Assembly (NCBI GenBank): GCA_020444545.1
Contig: JAHLKT010000005.1
Span: 124,001-188,000, forward strand
From: Desulfarculaceae bacterium
GTDB taxonomy: Bacteria; Desulfobacterota; Desulfarculia; Desulfarculales; Desulfarculaceae
Length of the DNA stretch: 64,000 nucleotides
Direction of reading: 5' to 3'
A program made the position numbers and the translations under genes. The notes under the pieces were generated by a model. It saw nothing but the letters and a program-made list of their open reading frames with translations. It made no database searches and was not told the origin of the DNA. Below are positions 27,431 through 36,158 of the stretch, piece after piece. Every line of letters starts with the position of its first letter. Within the stretch, counting starts at the first letter, position 1.

Positions 27431-27901
27431 GTGGCCCAGACAGCCATTGACATCGACATTGATGAAATCATAGAGCGCTATCCCGGCAAACCGGAATACC
27501 TCATCTTCCTGATGCAGGACATTCAGGCCGCCTTCAACTATATCTCGCCCGAGGCCCTCACCCTGGTCTGCGACCACACCGGAGTGCCCGAGAGCCAGGC
27601 CTATGCCGTGGCCACCTTCTACGGCTCCTTCAGCCTGGAGCCCAAGGGCGAAAACATGGTCCAGGTCTGCCTGGGCACCGCCTGCCACCTCAAGGGCAGC
27701 GGGCTCATCGCCGAGAACCTGATGCGCAGCATCGGCCTGGAGGAGCCCGGCACCACCGAGGACCTCAAGTTCACGGTGGAGACGGTCAACTGCCTGGGCG
27801 CCTGCGCCCTGGCCCCGGTGGCGGTGGTCAACGGCGACTACCAACCCAAGGTGACCTCGCCCAAGCTGATGAAGAAGGTCAGCAAGCTTGGGTCTGAATA
27901 A
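27431..27901 (+). CDS. NuoE-like [2Fe-2S] NADH-oxidoreductase subunit
   Basis: A 156-aa thioredoxin-fold ferredoxin like NuoE/HndA/HydC. The N-terminal helical part includes YLIFLMQDIQAAFNYIS and VATFYGSFSLEPKG. The [2Fe-2S] ligands are in VCLGTACHLKG and, about 40 residues on, NCLGACALAP. The start is GTG at 27431 with an excellent site (AAGGAGGAGG). First gene of the second sigma-54 operon. It passes electrons to or from the flavin subunit encoded next. Confidence 0.94.
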   Translation: MAQTAIDIDIDEIIERYPGKPEYLIFLMQDIQAAFNYISPEALTLVCDHTGVPESQAYAVATFYGSFSLEPKGENMVQVCLGTACHLKGSGLIAENLMRSIGLEEPGTTEDLKFTVETVNCLGACALAPVAVVNGDYQPKVTSPKLMKKVSKLGSE

Positions 27902-27918
27902 GTTGGGAGTGTAAGGCA

Positions 27919-29805
27919 ATGCAAGCTACGGCAAAAAAGACGGGGCAGGCTAAGCTGGGCTCCCTGGAAGAATTGGAGCAACTGCGCGGCGAGCTTACCG
28001 CGGCGGTGGACCCGGACCAGACCCTGATCGTGGTCTGTCACGGCACCGGCTGCGTGGCCAACGGAAGCCCGGGCGTCACCGAGGCCCTCAAGAAGGCCCT
28101 GGCCGACGCGGGCGAGGACATAAAGGTGGTGCCCGGCATCAAGACCACCGGCTGCCACGGTTTCTGTTCGCGCGGCCCCCTGGTGATCATCAAGCCGGCG
28201 GGCATCTTCTATCAGCAGGTCAAGCCGGCCGACGCCGAGGATATCGTCGCCCAGACCATCCAAAAGGGCGAGACCGTGGAGCGGCTGCTCTACAAGCATC
28301 CCCAGACCGGCGACACCCTCAGCACCACCGAGGAGATCCCCTTCTACGCTGGCCAACAGCGGGTGGTCCTGCAGAACATCGGCCAGATCGACCCCACCGA
28401 CATCGAGGACGCCCTCCGGGCCGGGGCCTATGCCGGCGCGGCCAAGGCGCTCACCGCCATGCAGCCCAGTGAGGTGGTGGAGGCGGTCACCAAGTCCGGC
28501 CTCAGGGGCCGGGGCGGGGCGGGCTTCCCCACCGGCGTGAAGTGGGGCCTGGCCGCCAAGCACGGCGACGTCGAAAAGTACGTGCTGTGCAACGCGGACG
28601 AGGGCGACCCCGGAGCCTTCATGGACCGCTCGGTGATGGAGGGCGACCCCCACGCCGTGGTGGAGGGCATGATCATCGGCGGCTACGCCATCGGGGCCAA
28701 CGAGGGCTACGTGTACGTGCGCGCCGAGTATCCCCTGGCCATCAAGCACCTGGAAATGGCCTTGGCCGACGCCCGGGCCCTGGGCCTGTTGGGCGAGAAC
28801 ATCCTGGGCAGCGGCTTCAACTTCGACATCCGCATCAACCGCGGCGCGGGCGCCTTTGTCTGCGGCGAGGAAACCGCCCTCATGCGCTCGGTGGAGGGCA
28901 AGGTGGGCGAGCCGGTTCCCCGGCCGCCGTACCCCTCGGACAAGGGCCTGTTCGGCAAGCCCTCGGTTCTCAACAACGTGGAGACCTGGGCCAACGTCAG
29001 CCGCATTCTCGAGCGCGGCTGGGAGTGGTTCGCCGGGCTGGGCACCGAGAAGTCCAAGGGCACCAAGGTATTCGCCCTGGTGGGCAAGGTGAACAACGTG
29101 GGTTTGGTCGAGGTGCCCATGGGCATCAAGCTCCGGAACATCGTCATGGACATCGGCGGCGGGGTCCCCGGCTCGGACCACTTCAAGGCGGTGCAGACCG
29201 GCGGGCCTTCCGGCGGCTGCCTGCCCTGGGAAGACGCCGACCTGCCGGTGGACTTCGACTCGCTCATCGCGGCCGGGTCCATGATGGGCTCGGGCGGCAT
29301 GATCGTCATGGACGACCGCGACTGCATGGTGGACGTGGCCAAGTACTTCCTGGGCTTCCTGGAAGAGGAATCCTGCGGCAAGTGCTTCCCCTGCCGCCTG
29401 GGGGTGCCCCGCTTGCGCGAGACCCTGGTGCGCTTCTCCAAGGGCGAAGGCACCGCCGAGGACATCGACGACCTCTACAGCCTGGCCGAGGCCATCAAGA
29501 TGGGCTCCCTGTGCGCCCTGGGCGGCACCGCCCCCAACGCGGTGCTCTCGACCCTTCGCTACTTCCGCGACGAGTACGAAGCCCACATCCTGGAGCACCG
29601 CTGCCCGGCCGGGGTCTGCAAGGACCTCATCACCTACAGCATCGATCCGGAGGCCTGCACCGGCTGCCACGCCTGCTTCCGGGCCTGCCCCCAGAATGCG
29701 GTCAGCGGCGAGAAGAAGAAGCCGCACACCATTGATGAGAGCCTGTGCATCCGTTGCGGCATGTGCATGGAATCGTGCAAGTTCGGGGCGATCCAGGTCG
29801 TTTAG
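27919..29805 (+). CDS. NuoF-like NADH-binding flavoprotein subunit
   Basis: A 628-aa protein of the HndC/HydB type. An N-terminal [2Fe-2S] thioredoxin-like domain (VVCHGTGCVANGS, TTGCHGFCSRGP, ~38-90) precedes the NuoF body with the NADH/FMN motifs GLRGRGGAGFPTGVKWG and VLCNADEGDPGAFMDR, the SLBB region, and the N3 cluster ESCGKCFPCRLG with Cys in GSLCALG. A C-terminal two-cluster ferredoxin domain follows (CTGCHACFRACP, CIRCGMCMESC). This is the NAD(H) site of a soluble complex. With the NuoE-, NuoG- and HdrA-like products, it would exchange electrons between NADH and ferredoxin or Hdr-type acceptors. No hydrogenase catalytic subunit is present. Confidence 0.95.
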   Translation: MQATAKKTGQAKLGSLEELEQLRGELTAAVDPDQTLIVVCHGTGCVANGSPGVTEALKKALADAGEDIKVVPGIKTTGCHGFCSRGPLVIIKPAGIFYQQVKPADAEDIVAQTIQKGETVERLLYKHPQTGDTLSTTEEIPFYAGQQRVVLQNIGQIDPTDIEDALRAGAYAGAAKALTAMQPSEVVEAVTKSGLRGRGGAGFPTGVKWGLAAKHGDVEKYVLCNADEGDPGAFMDRSVMEGDPHAVVEGMIIGGYAIGANEGYVYVRAEYPLAIKHLEMALADARALGLLGENILGSGFNFDIRINRGAGAFVCGEETALMRSVEGKVGEPVPRPPYPSDKGLFGKPSVLNNVETWANVSRILERGWEWFAGLGTEKSKGTKVFALVGKVNNVGLVEVPMGIKLRNIVMDIGGGVPGSDHFKAVQTGGPSGGCLPWEDADLPVDFDSLIAAGSMMGSGGMIVMDDRDCMVDVAKYFLGFLEEESCGKCFPCRLGVPRLRETLVRFSKGEGTAEDIDDLYSLAEAIKMGSLCALGGTAPNAVLSTLRYFRDEYEAHILEHRCPAGVCKDLITYSIDPEACTGCHACFRACPQNAVSGEKKKPHTIDESLCIRCGMCMESCKFGAIQVV

Positions 29806-29836
29806 GCGTTTGGCCCCTTTCTCGGGAGACAGCAAA

Positions 29837-30442
29837 ATGTTGAATCTGACCATAGACGGCAAACAAGTCCAGGCCGAACCGGGCTGGACCCTGTTGGACA
29901 CGGCCCGCCAGAACCATATAGACATACCCACCCTGTGCTACCACGAGGCGGTGGAGCCCTTCGGGGCCTGCCGGCTGTGCGTGGTGGAGCTCAAGGTGGG
30001 CGACAACTCACGCCTGGTGGCCTCCTGCGTGTACCCGGCCGAAGAGGGCCTGGAGGTGCACACCATGAGCGAGAAGGTGAAGAACGTGCGCCGCTGGATT
30101 TTGGAGATGCTCCTGTCCGAGTGTCCGGCCAGCGAGGCGGTGCGCGAAATGGCGGCGGAATACGGCGTGGAGAGCACCCGCTTCGAGGTGAAGAACCCGG
30201 AGGAAGAGTGCATCCTCTGCGGGCTGTGCGCCCGCACCTGCTCCCAGGTGGTGGGAGCCAACGCCATCAGCACGGTGGGCCGGGGCCCGAGCAAGAAAAT
30301 CGGCGCCCCCTACATGATTCCCGGCGATGACTGCATTGCCTGCGGCACCTGCCTGACCGTATGCCCCACCGGGGCCATGCGGGCCCGTTTCGATCAGGTG
30401 CGCGGGGTTCCCGCCGTGGTCATGGCCCGGTCCGGCAAGTAA
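29837..30442 (+). CDS. NuoG-N-terminal-like FeS protein (no catalytic domain)
   Basis: A 201-aa protein corresponding to the FeS half of NuoG or of [FeFe]-hydrogenase. It contains a [2Fe-2S] domain (LCYHEAVEPFGACRLCVVE and a later Cys in SCVYPAEEG), then two [4Fe-4S] clusters (CILCGLCARTC, CIACGTCLTVCP). It ends shortly after the second cluster, so there is no pterin or H-cluster domain. It would act as a wire between the NuoF-like subunit and a partner such as the HdrA-like protein or formate dehydrogenase. The start at 29837 follows a GGGAG site. Confidence 0.92.
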   Translation: MLNLTIDGKQVQAEPGWTLLDTARQNHIDIPTLCYHEAVEPFGACRLCVVELKVGDNSRLVASCVYPAEEGLEVHTMSEKVKNVRRWILEMLLSECPASEAVREMAAEYGVESTRFEVKNPEEECILCGLCARTCSQVVGANAISTVGRGPSKKIGAPYMIPGDDCIACGTCLTVCPTGAMRARFDQVRGVPAVVMARSGK

Positions 30443-30460
30443 GAGCAAAGGAGACGAACC

Positions 30461-32890
30461 ATGGCTGAAAATTCCAAGATAGGCGTCTTCCTCTGCGAGT
30501 GCGGCCGCCGCATCGCTCCCTTGGTGGACTTAAAGGACCTCTCCGCCAAGCTGACGGCCGATCCCCTGGTGGACTACGTGGCCATCGAGCCCTTCACCTG
30601 CATGGCCCCCGGCATCGAGCAGGTGACCAAGGCGGTGGAGGAGCAGGGCCTGAGCCGGGTGGTCATCGCCGGCTGCGAGGCCCGGGTGCTGCTCAAGAAG
30701 TTCCAGGAAGAGCTGGCCGCCACCGGCCTGGAGGAGGGCCAGATCGACATGGTCAACCTCCGGGGCCACGTGGCCCAGGTTTCGGATCTGAGCCCCGAGG
30801 ACAAGGCGGCCAAGGGCTTCAAGCTCATCAAGGCCGCGGCCGCGGGCCTGGACGCCCTGACTCCCAGCGAGAAGGAAGCGGTGGACTTCAAGGGCCCGGT
30901 GATGATTCTGGGCGGAGGCATCGCCACCTACAGCGCGGCCCAGGAGCTGAGCCGCCGGCAGATAGATTGCATCATCGCGGTGAGCACCGACGAGTGGGAA
31001 GACGAGATCCGCATGCTGCACGAGCACTATCCCGGCGAGCGCCACTACTACGACCGCATGGAAAACATCATGCGCGAAGTGGACGAGAGCGAGCATGTGC
31101 GGCGCATCACCGTGGGCGAACTGACCTCGGTCAGCGGGCGCACCGGCGAGTATTTGGTCACCTTCAGCGACCCCATGGGCGGCCCGCCCCGGGTCTATGA
31201 AGCCGGGGCCATCATCGCCGCGCTGGACGGACAGATGCTCAACCAGGGCACCAACTTCGGCCACGACGGCCGCAACGTGATCTGCCACACCGAGGCCGAG
31301 GAGATGCTCTGGACCACCGGCGTGCCCGAGGGCAGGGTGCTCTTCTGGATCAACGACTACGAGGCCGGACATCCCGAGTATGCCTACCTGGCCTCCCGCG
31401 CGGCCTGGTCCATGGCCCGCTACATGCGCGAGCGCTCCCCGCTCACCACGGTGACGGTGCTCTACAACCACCAGATGCCGGTGCCCCTGTCGGCCGGCGA
31501 GAGGGTGGCCAGCCGCAACCTGGGCATCTCCTGGGTGCCCTACGACGGCGCGCTCAGGCCCACGGTGCAGGCGGGCTACGTCACCTACTGCGACCCCGAG
31601 GACCACACCGAGCAGGAGATGCCCTGGGACCGCCTGATCCTCAGCCCCCGCCGCTCGGTGGGCCACGAGGCCACCAAGGTGGCCCACGTGTTGGGTCTGG
31701 AGCACGTGGAGGGTCACTTCCTGGAGCCCCACAAGCAGCGGGTGCGTCCGGAGATGGTGGGCCGGGCCGAAGCCTTCTTGGCCGGCAGCGCCCGCTACCC
31801 CTGCGACCTGCACGAGGCCCTGCGCCAAGGCCGCCGGGCGGCCAGCAAGACCGCCGAGATGGTGGAAAAGGCCGCCCAGGGCGACCTGTACGCCCCGCGC
31901 ATGGTCTGCACCGTGGACCAATCCAAGTGCATCGGCTGCGGCCTGTGCAAGGAGATCTGCGACTGCGGCGGCATCGAGCCGGTGGAAGGTCATGGCGGCA
32001 ACATCCCCCGTCACGTGGACCCCATGGTCTGCACCGGCGGCGGCACCTGCGCGGCGGCCTGCCCTTATCACGCCCTGACCCTGCAGAACAACACCACCAA
32101 CCAGCGCGAGGCCCGGGTGTCCACCCTGGCCGCCTCGCTGGCCCCGGAAGAGGTGTTGGCATTTGGCTGCGCCTGGGGCGGCCTGGCCGCGGCGGACAAC
32201 GCCGGGGTCAAGGGCCTCAAGTACGACCCGCGCATGTACATGCTGCGGGTGGGCTGCATCGGCCAGCTCGACCCCTCGGTGATGGCCCGCGCCTTCCTGG
32301 AGGGGGCTAACAGCCTCCTGCTGATCGGCTGCCCGCCCGAGGAGTGTCACCACTCCTACGGCCTGGACCACACCTGGAGCCGGGTGAACCTGATCAAGAA
32401 GCTGTTGCACCTGTGCGGCTTCGACCGGCGGCGCATCGCCTTGGCCCACGCGGACCTCAACAGCCCCGAGGAGTACATCCACACCGTGGAGAGCTTCGTG
32501 GCCCAGATGGCCGAGCTGGGGCCCATCGAGCGCACCCCCGAGAACCTGGAGAAGCTGGCCGGGCTCTACGCCACGGTCAACAACGCCCGGGTGCGTTGGG
32601 TCCTGGGCGCCACCCTGCGGCGTCCCTGGGAGGAGGTCTACCCCGGCAACCAGCGCAACGCCCTGGCCTTTGACCGCGACATGATGGGCGTGGTCAGCGA
32701 GGAGTTCATCAAGAGCCGGGTGGCCAACCTGCTGCGCGACACCCAGAAGCCCTACCAGCTGCACGAGCTGGCCTCCGCCCTCAAGGCGGAGGAGAAGCCG
32801 CTCATGGAGAGCATCCGCGAGATGGTGGGCGAAGGCGTCATCGGCCGCACCCACAAGGACGGCAAGGCCCACTACATGCTGCGCGCCTGA
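30461..32890 (+). CDS. HdrA-MvhD-like protein with altered flavin motif
   Basis: An 809-aa protein with HdrA layout: N-terminal region beginning IGVFLCECGRRI and containing VVIAGCEARV, a Rossmann-like motif reading MILGGGIATYSAAQEL, two ferredoxin clusters (CIGCGLCKEICDCGG; VCTGGGTCAAACP, which lacks one Cys of the usual CX2CX2C), an MvhD-like part (AFGCAWGGL, RVGCIGQLDPS, GCPPEECHH), and a C-terminal ~75-residue segment resembling a winged helix. The FAD dinucleotide motif and the Cys-rich HdrA centre are altered, so flavin binding is uncertain. It closes the operon with NuoEFG-like genes, suggesting an NADH-linked electron relay. Confidence 0.85.
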   Translation: MAENSKIGVFLCECGRRIAPLVDLKDLSAKLTADPLVDYVAIEPFTCMAPGIEQVTKAVEEQGLSRVVIAGCEARVLLKKFQEELAATGLEEGQIDMVNLRGHVAQVSDLSPEDKAAKGFKLIKAAAAGLDALTPSEKEAVDFKGPVMILGGGIATYSAAQELSRRQIDCIIAVSTDEWEDEIRMLHEHYPGERHYYDRMENIMREVDESEHVRRITVGELTSVSGRTGEYLVTFSDPMGGPPRVYEAGAIIAALDGQMLNQGTNFGHDGRNVICHTEAEEMLWTTGVPEGRVLFWINDYEAGHPEYAYLASRAAWSMARYMRERSPLTTVTVLYNHQMPVPLSAGERVASRNLGISWVPYDGALRPTVQAGYVTYCDPEDHTEQEMPWDRLILSPRRSVGHEATKVAHVLGLEHVEGHFLEPHKQRVRPEMVGRAEAFLAGSARYPCDLHEALRQGRRAASKTAEMVEKAAQGDLYAPRMVCTVDQSKCIGCGLCKEICDCGGIEPVEGHGGNIPRHVDPMVCTGGGTCAAACPYHALTLQNNTTNQREARVSTLAASLAPEEVLAFGCAWGGLAAADNAGVKGLKYDPRMYMLRVGCIGQLDPSVMARAFLEGANSLLLIGCPPEECHHSYGLDHTWSRVNLIKKLLHLCGFDRRRIALAHADLNSPEEYIHTVESFVAQMAELGPIERTPENLEKLAGLYATVNNARVRWVLGATLRRPWEEVYPGNQRNALAFDRDMMGVVSEEFIKSRVANLLRDTQKPYQLHELASALKAEEKPLMESIREMVGEGVIGRTHKDGKAHYMLRA

Positions 32891-32911
32891 TAAACCAACC
32901 CCGAACCAACG

Positions 32912-32941
32912 CCGGGGCCGGAGCATGTTCTCCGGCCCCGG
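32912..32941 (+). repeat. 12-bp perfect hairpin between HdrA-like and NifU-like genes
   Basis: CCGGGGCCGGAG pairs with CTCCGGCCCCGG around loop CATGTT. There is no T run, so it is more likely an mRNA-stabilising or weak terminating structure than a full intrinsic terminator. Confidence 0.6.
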
Positions 32942-32955
32942 TTCAGTGAAGCGCC

Positions 32956-33387
32956 ATGTCAGACAATGAACACAACGAGCCCGCTCCGGGCCAATTTTCC
33001 GAGGCCTTCCTGGCCCACGCCCTCACTCCGGCCAACGTGGGCATGTTGCCCAACCCCGACGGCTACGCCCGCCCCAAGGGAAGCTGCGGCGACTTCTTGG
33101 AGCTGTACCTGAAGGTGGTGGACGGCAAGGTGGCCGACGCCCGTTTCATGACCGAGGGCTGTTTGCACACCGTGGCCTGCGGCAGCGCCATGACCAGCAT
33201 GATCAAGGGCCGCGAACTGGGCGATGCGGCCCAGCTCAGCGCGGCGGAGATCGAGAACGAGCTGGGCGGCCTGGAAAAAGAGCATCGCCACTGCGCCGCC
33301 CTGGCCGCGGCCACCCTCAAGGCGGCGGTGCGCGACCACCTCAAGCGCAAGCAGGCTCCCTGGAAGAACCTCTACGGTCGCCGCTAG
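32956..33387 (+). CDS. NifU/IscU-like iron-sulfur cluster scaffold protein
   Basis: A 143-aa protein of the NifU N-terminal/IscU family, on which FeS clusters are assembled. Three ligand Cys regions are visible: PKGSCGDFLELYLKV, GCLHTVACGSAMTSMIKG, and HRHCAALAAATLKAAV. The N-terminal line FLAHALTPANVGMLPNPDGYA also fits the family. No cysteine desulfurase is adjacent. Its position after an FeS-rich operon, beyond a hairpin, suggests cluster supply for that complex. Confidence 0.88.
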   Translation: MSDNEHNEPAPGQFSEAFLAHALTPANVGMLPNPDGYARPKGSCGDFLELYLKVVDGKVADARFMTEGCLHTVACGSAMTSMIKGRELGDAAQLSAAEIENELGGLEKEHRHCAALAAATLKAAVRDHLKRKQAPWKNLYGRR

Positions 33388-33468
33388 CCTCCAGCTTGCC
33401 TCGGCCGCGCTCCGGGCCTATATAATTAGGGACGCCCCGTCAACCCGGCGGGGCGGAGGAGCGCCGTA

Positions 33469-35283
33469 TTGCGTCCACGCCTGACCAGCCTGCGTCAGCG
33501 CCTGCTGATTTTCCTGCTCCTGCCCGTGGCCCTGCTCTTGGTGGGCCTGGGCGGGTTCGGCTTTTACTATGCCCGCCAAAGCCTTTTGGACTCCTGGCGT
33601 GAGTCGGCCATGCTCAGCCTGGAGCGGGCGGCCCACGCCATCGACATGCGCCTGGCCCAGCCCGAGGACGCGGTGGAGCTGATCAACAGCCTTTCCAGCC
33701 AGGCCCCCACCAACCCCCAGGAATGGGAAACCCAGCTGGCCAAGCTGCCCGGAGTGGACCGGGTACGCATGGAGCTGACCGGCCTGGAGCCTCCCGCCGC
33801 CCTGGGCCCGGAGGGCTCGCCCTTGCCCCGGCGGGGCAGGGGCCAGGCCATGGGCCAAGGCATGGACGGGGCTGGCCAGGGCATGGGCTATGGCATGGGC
33901 CCCATGCGCTTCCACCGGGTGGAGGTGGCCAAGGTGACCAGCCCCCGCCTGGACACCACCTCGGGCCGCGAGACGGTGACCATGGTCTTCGACCTGGTGA
34001 GCGAGGACAAGAAGCCCATGGCCCGCCTGGAGATCGTGGTGCGCTTCGCCCACCTGCTGGAGGACCTCAATGCCCTCAACTGGTGGCGGAGCGACAACGT
34101 GTATCTGGTGGACCGCACCGGACGGGTGCTGGCCCGGGGAGCCGAGGCGGTGCCCCTGGGGGGCAGCCTGGGTAGCGGGGGCGATGCCTTCCGCCTGGAT
34201 GTGCTGTCAGCCCTGCTGACCCACAACAAGGGCACGGTGATGAGCGGGGGCCACCCGGCCAAGGAAGTGGCCGGTTTTTACCGCCTGAGCCGGGCGCCAT
34301 GGACCCTGGTGCTCATCGCGCGGGGCGAGGCGGTGCTGGGGCCGGTCACCGACTTTCTCAGGGCCTTTGCCCTGGCCTCCCTGGTGTGCATCGGCCTGGT
34401 GCTTCTCATCATCTTCACGGTCACCGGCCGGGTGGCCGGTTCGGTGCGCCAGGTGTGCCAGGCCGCGGTGCAGGTGGCCCAGGGCAACTACCAGCGGGTG
34501 CCCACCCCCCACAGCCGCGACGAGTTCTTCCGCCTGGCCCGCCACTTCAACACCATGGTGGCCGGGCTCAAGGAAAAGGACCACATCCGAGACACCTTTG
34601 GCCGCTACGTGGACCCCGGGGTGGCCCGCAGGCTCATGAGCCGGCCCGAGGCAACCAACCTGGGCGGCGAGAAGCGCCAGGTGGCCATCATGATGACCGA
34701 CGTGCGCGGCTACACCGCCCTGTGCGAAACGCTCAGCCCGGAAGAGACCATCGCGGTGATCAACCGCTACCTCTCGCGCATCATCGAGGTGATCCAGCGC
34801 CACGAGGGCATCATCGTGGACTTTTTGGGCGATGCGGTGCTGGCCTTTTTCGACAGCCTGGAGGACGGCATCGAAGTGGCGGTGCAGCGCGCGGTGTGCT
34901 GCGCCCTGGAGCTGCAAGAGGCCACGGCCGAGTTCAACCGCGAGGCGGCTGAGCAGGGCCGCACCCAGCTGGAGACCGGCATCGGGCTCAACGCCGGCGA
35001 GGTGGTGGTGGGCAACATAGGCTCGGCCAAGCGCACCAAGTACGGCATCGTGGGCGGGCCGGTCAACCTGACCCAGCGCATCCAGTCCACGGCCGAGGGC
35101 GGCGAGATCGTCATCTCACAGGAGGTGTGCGACCGGCTGCCTTCCGAGGTCCAGGTGGGGCGCAGCTTCAAGGTGAAGCCCAAAGGCCTGGAGCGCGAGA
35201 TCGCACTTTTCGTGCTCACCGGCTCCGCCTCCTGCGGGGTGCTCCAGCCCGAGCCCCTGGCCTCGCCCCCTGTTAACAATTAA
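33469..35283 (+). CDS. Membrane class III nucleotide cyclase with periplasmic sensor
   Basis: A 604-aa protein: TM1 (~11-31), periplasmic sensor region (~32-295), TM2 (~300-325), HAMP, and a class III cyclase domain (~385-580). Metal-binding Asp residues are in MMTDVRGYTAL and FLGDAVLAFF; the Asn/Arg pair is in VNLTQRI. The usual adenine-selecting Lys before GD appears to be Asp (VDFLGD), so cAMP specificity is not certain. The periplasmic part contains a Met/Gly-rich stretch (GQGMDGAGQGMGYGMGPM, ~128-145). The start is TTG at 33469 with GGAGGAG upstream. The signal made may be read by the cNMP-binding protein at 52388. Confidence 0.88.
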   Translation: MRPRLTSLRQRLLIFLLLPVALLLVGLGGFGFYYARQSLLDSWRESAMLSLERAAHAIDMRLAQPEDAVELINSLSSQAPTNPQEWETQLAKLPGVDRVRMELTGLEPPAALGPEGSPLPRRGRGQAMGQGMDGAGQGMGYGMGPMRFHRVEVAKVTSPRLDTTSGRETVTMVFDLVSEDKKPMARLEIVVRFAHLLEDLNALNWWRSDNVYLVDRTGRVLARGAEAVPLGGSLGSGGDAFRLDVLSALLTHNKGTVMSGGHPAKEVAGFYRLSRAPWTLVLIARGEAVLGPVTDFLRAFALASLVCIGLVLLIIFTVTGRVAGSVRQVCQAAVQVAQGNYQRVPTPHSRDEFFRLARHFNTMVAGLKEKDHIRDTFGRYVDPGVARRLMSRPEATNLGGEKRQVAIMMTDVRGYTALCETLSPEETIAVINRYLSRIIEVIQRHEGIIVDFLGDAVLAFFDSLEDGIEVAVQRAVCCALELQEATAEFNREAAEQGRTQLETGIGLNAGEVVVGNIGSAKRTKYGIVGGPVNLTQRIQSTAEGGEIVISQEVCDRLPSEVQVGRSFKVKPKGLEREIALFVLTGSASCGVLQPEPLASPPVNN

Positions 35284-35370
35284 TCGCTCCTTAACACCAC
35301 CGCCTTTGGGCCCCGCCGGAGCCGTTTGTGATAAATGGCTCAATTTGCGATAAATAATACGAAAAATAGT

Positions 35371-35410
35371 CTTTACACCCCAAATGCATAGCAGTTTACT
35401 TGGTGTAAAG
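35371..35410. promoter_or_regulatory. Inverted repeat CTTTACACC-N22-GGTGTAAAG
   Basis: Perfect 9-bp arms (35371-35379 and 35402-35410), about 290-325 bp upstream of the sigma-54 promoter at 35697. Likely a distal activator site. Confidence 0.55.
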
Positions 35411-35576
35411 TTCCGCGGCCGGGCCAGCGCCGTCCCGGGCCGCGAAGCGAATCATATTTTGACGCCTTCCCGTTGATGCCTTTGGGCATAACATACCGAT
35501 AATCAATCAGGAAAATAGAGTATCCCTTCCAAGAGGCCGGAGGGGCCCGCCCACCCGCTTTGCGGTGTCGAGTGTT

Positions 35577-35610
35577 AGGTGTTTAGCAACTGTTCACTTA
35601 ATTAACACCT
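35577..35610. promoter_or_regulatory. Second inverted repeat AGGTGTT...AACACCT
   Basis: 7-bp arms 20 bp apart (35577-35583, 35604-35610), about 90 bp upstream of the -24 element. The half-sites resemble the first repeat (GGTGTWWAG and its complement), which suggests the same binding protein. Confidence 0.5.
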
Positions 35611-35696
35611 TGCGCCCTTGCGACCTGGGGTATGTGTAACGCTTATGCAACATAACATTCTGTATTAATGCGACAAATCATTTTTGTCCCCCAGGG

Positions 35697-35714
35697 TGGC
35701 ATGCCTGTTGCTTT
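35697..35714 (+). promoter_or_regulatory. Sigma-54 (-24/-12) promoter of cytochrome c/Phs-like operon
   Basis: TGGCATGCCTGTTGCTTT is an almost exact match to TGGCAYG-N4-TTGCTTT, with GG and GC 10 bp apart. It lies about 104 bp before the cytochrome c start. Confidence 0.9.
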
Positions 35715-35817
35715 GGTTGGAGCCCCGATCCGAAAACGCACCCAAGGGTGAGCAATCTTGGAAAACATATGTAAAACGGCCGGACGCCAGGCTGGCCACC
35801 CGCAAGGAGAGTCTCTG

Positions 35818-36150
35818 ATGTTGAAACGAATTTTGGTGATGCTGTTGGTCCTGAGCTTCCTCGGCGCCGGCCTGGGCGTGGCCCTGGCCTCCGGTGGCAA
35901 GGGCAACTCCCGCAAGGGCAAGTACCTCTACCGCAAAAACTGCCGCGTCTGTCACGTGGAAAACGGCAAGGCCAAGGAGCTGAGCCCCATCAGCAAGACC
36001 CAGGCCCAGTGGAAGACCACCTTTGCCGACGCCAAAAAGCTGCCCTGCGCGGCCGAATGGGCCAAGCTATCGGACAAGGACATCACCGACATCTACGCCT
36101 ACCTCTGGGGTCACGCCAAGGATTCGCCTTCCCCGGCCAAATGCAAGTAG
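35818..36150 (+). CDS. Small periplasmic monohaem cytochrome c
   Basis: A 110-aa exported protein: signal peptide ~1-24 (MLKRILVMLLVLSFLGAGLG then VALASGG) and a single haem site CRVCH (C42-H46). Met candidates for the sixth ligand are not obvious in the short mature chain; the C-terminal helix DITDIYAYLWGHAKD is typical of class I cytochromes. A GGAGAG site supports the ATG at 35818. It is the first gene after the sigma-54 promoter and probably exchanges electrons with the molybdoenzyme complex encoded downstream, from which it is separated by a strong hairpin. Confidence 0.9.
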   Translation: MLKRILVMLLVLSFLGAGLGVALASGGKGNSRKGKYLYRKNCRVCHVENGKAKELSPISKTQAQWKTTFADAKKLPCAAEWAKLSDKDITDIYAYLWGHAKDSPSPAKCK

Positions 36151-36158
36151 ACCTCCGT

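Larger units (their letters stand above)
35284..35696. other. Long regulatory gap before the sulfur-respiration operon
   Basis: A 534-bp AT-richer stretch separates the cyclase gene from the cytochrome c gene. It holds the two inverted-repeat sets listed next and ends at a near-perfect sigma-54 promoter. No ORF or RNA gene is apparent in it. Confidence 0.6.
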
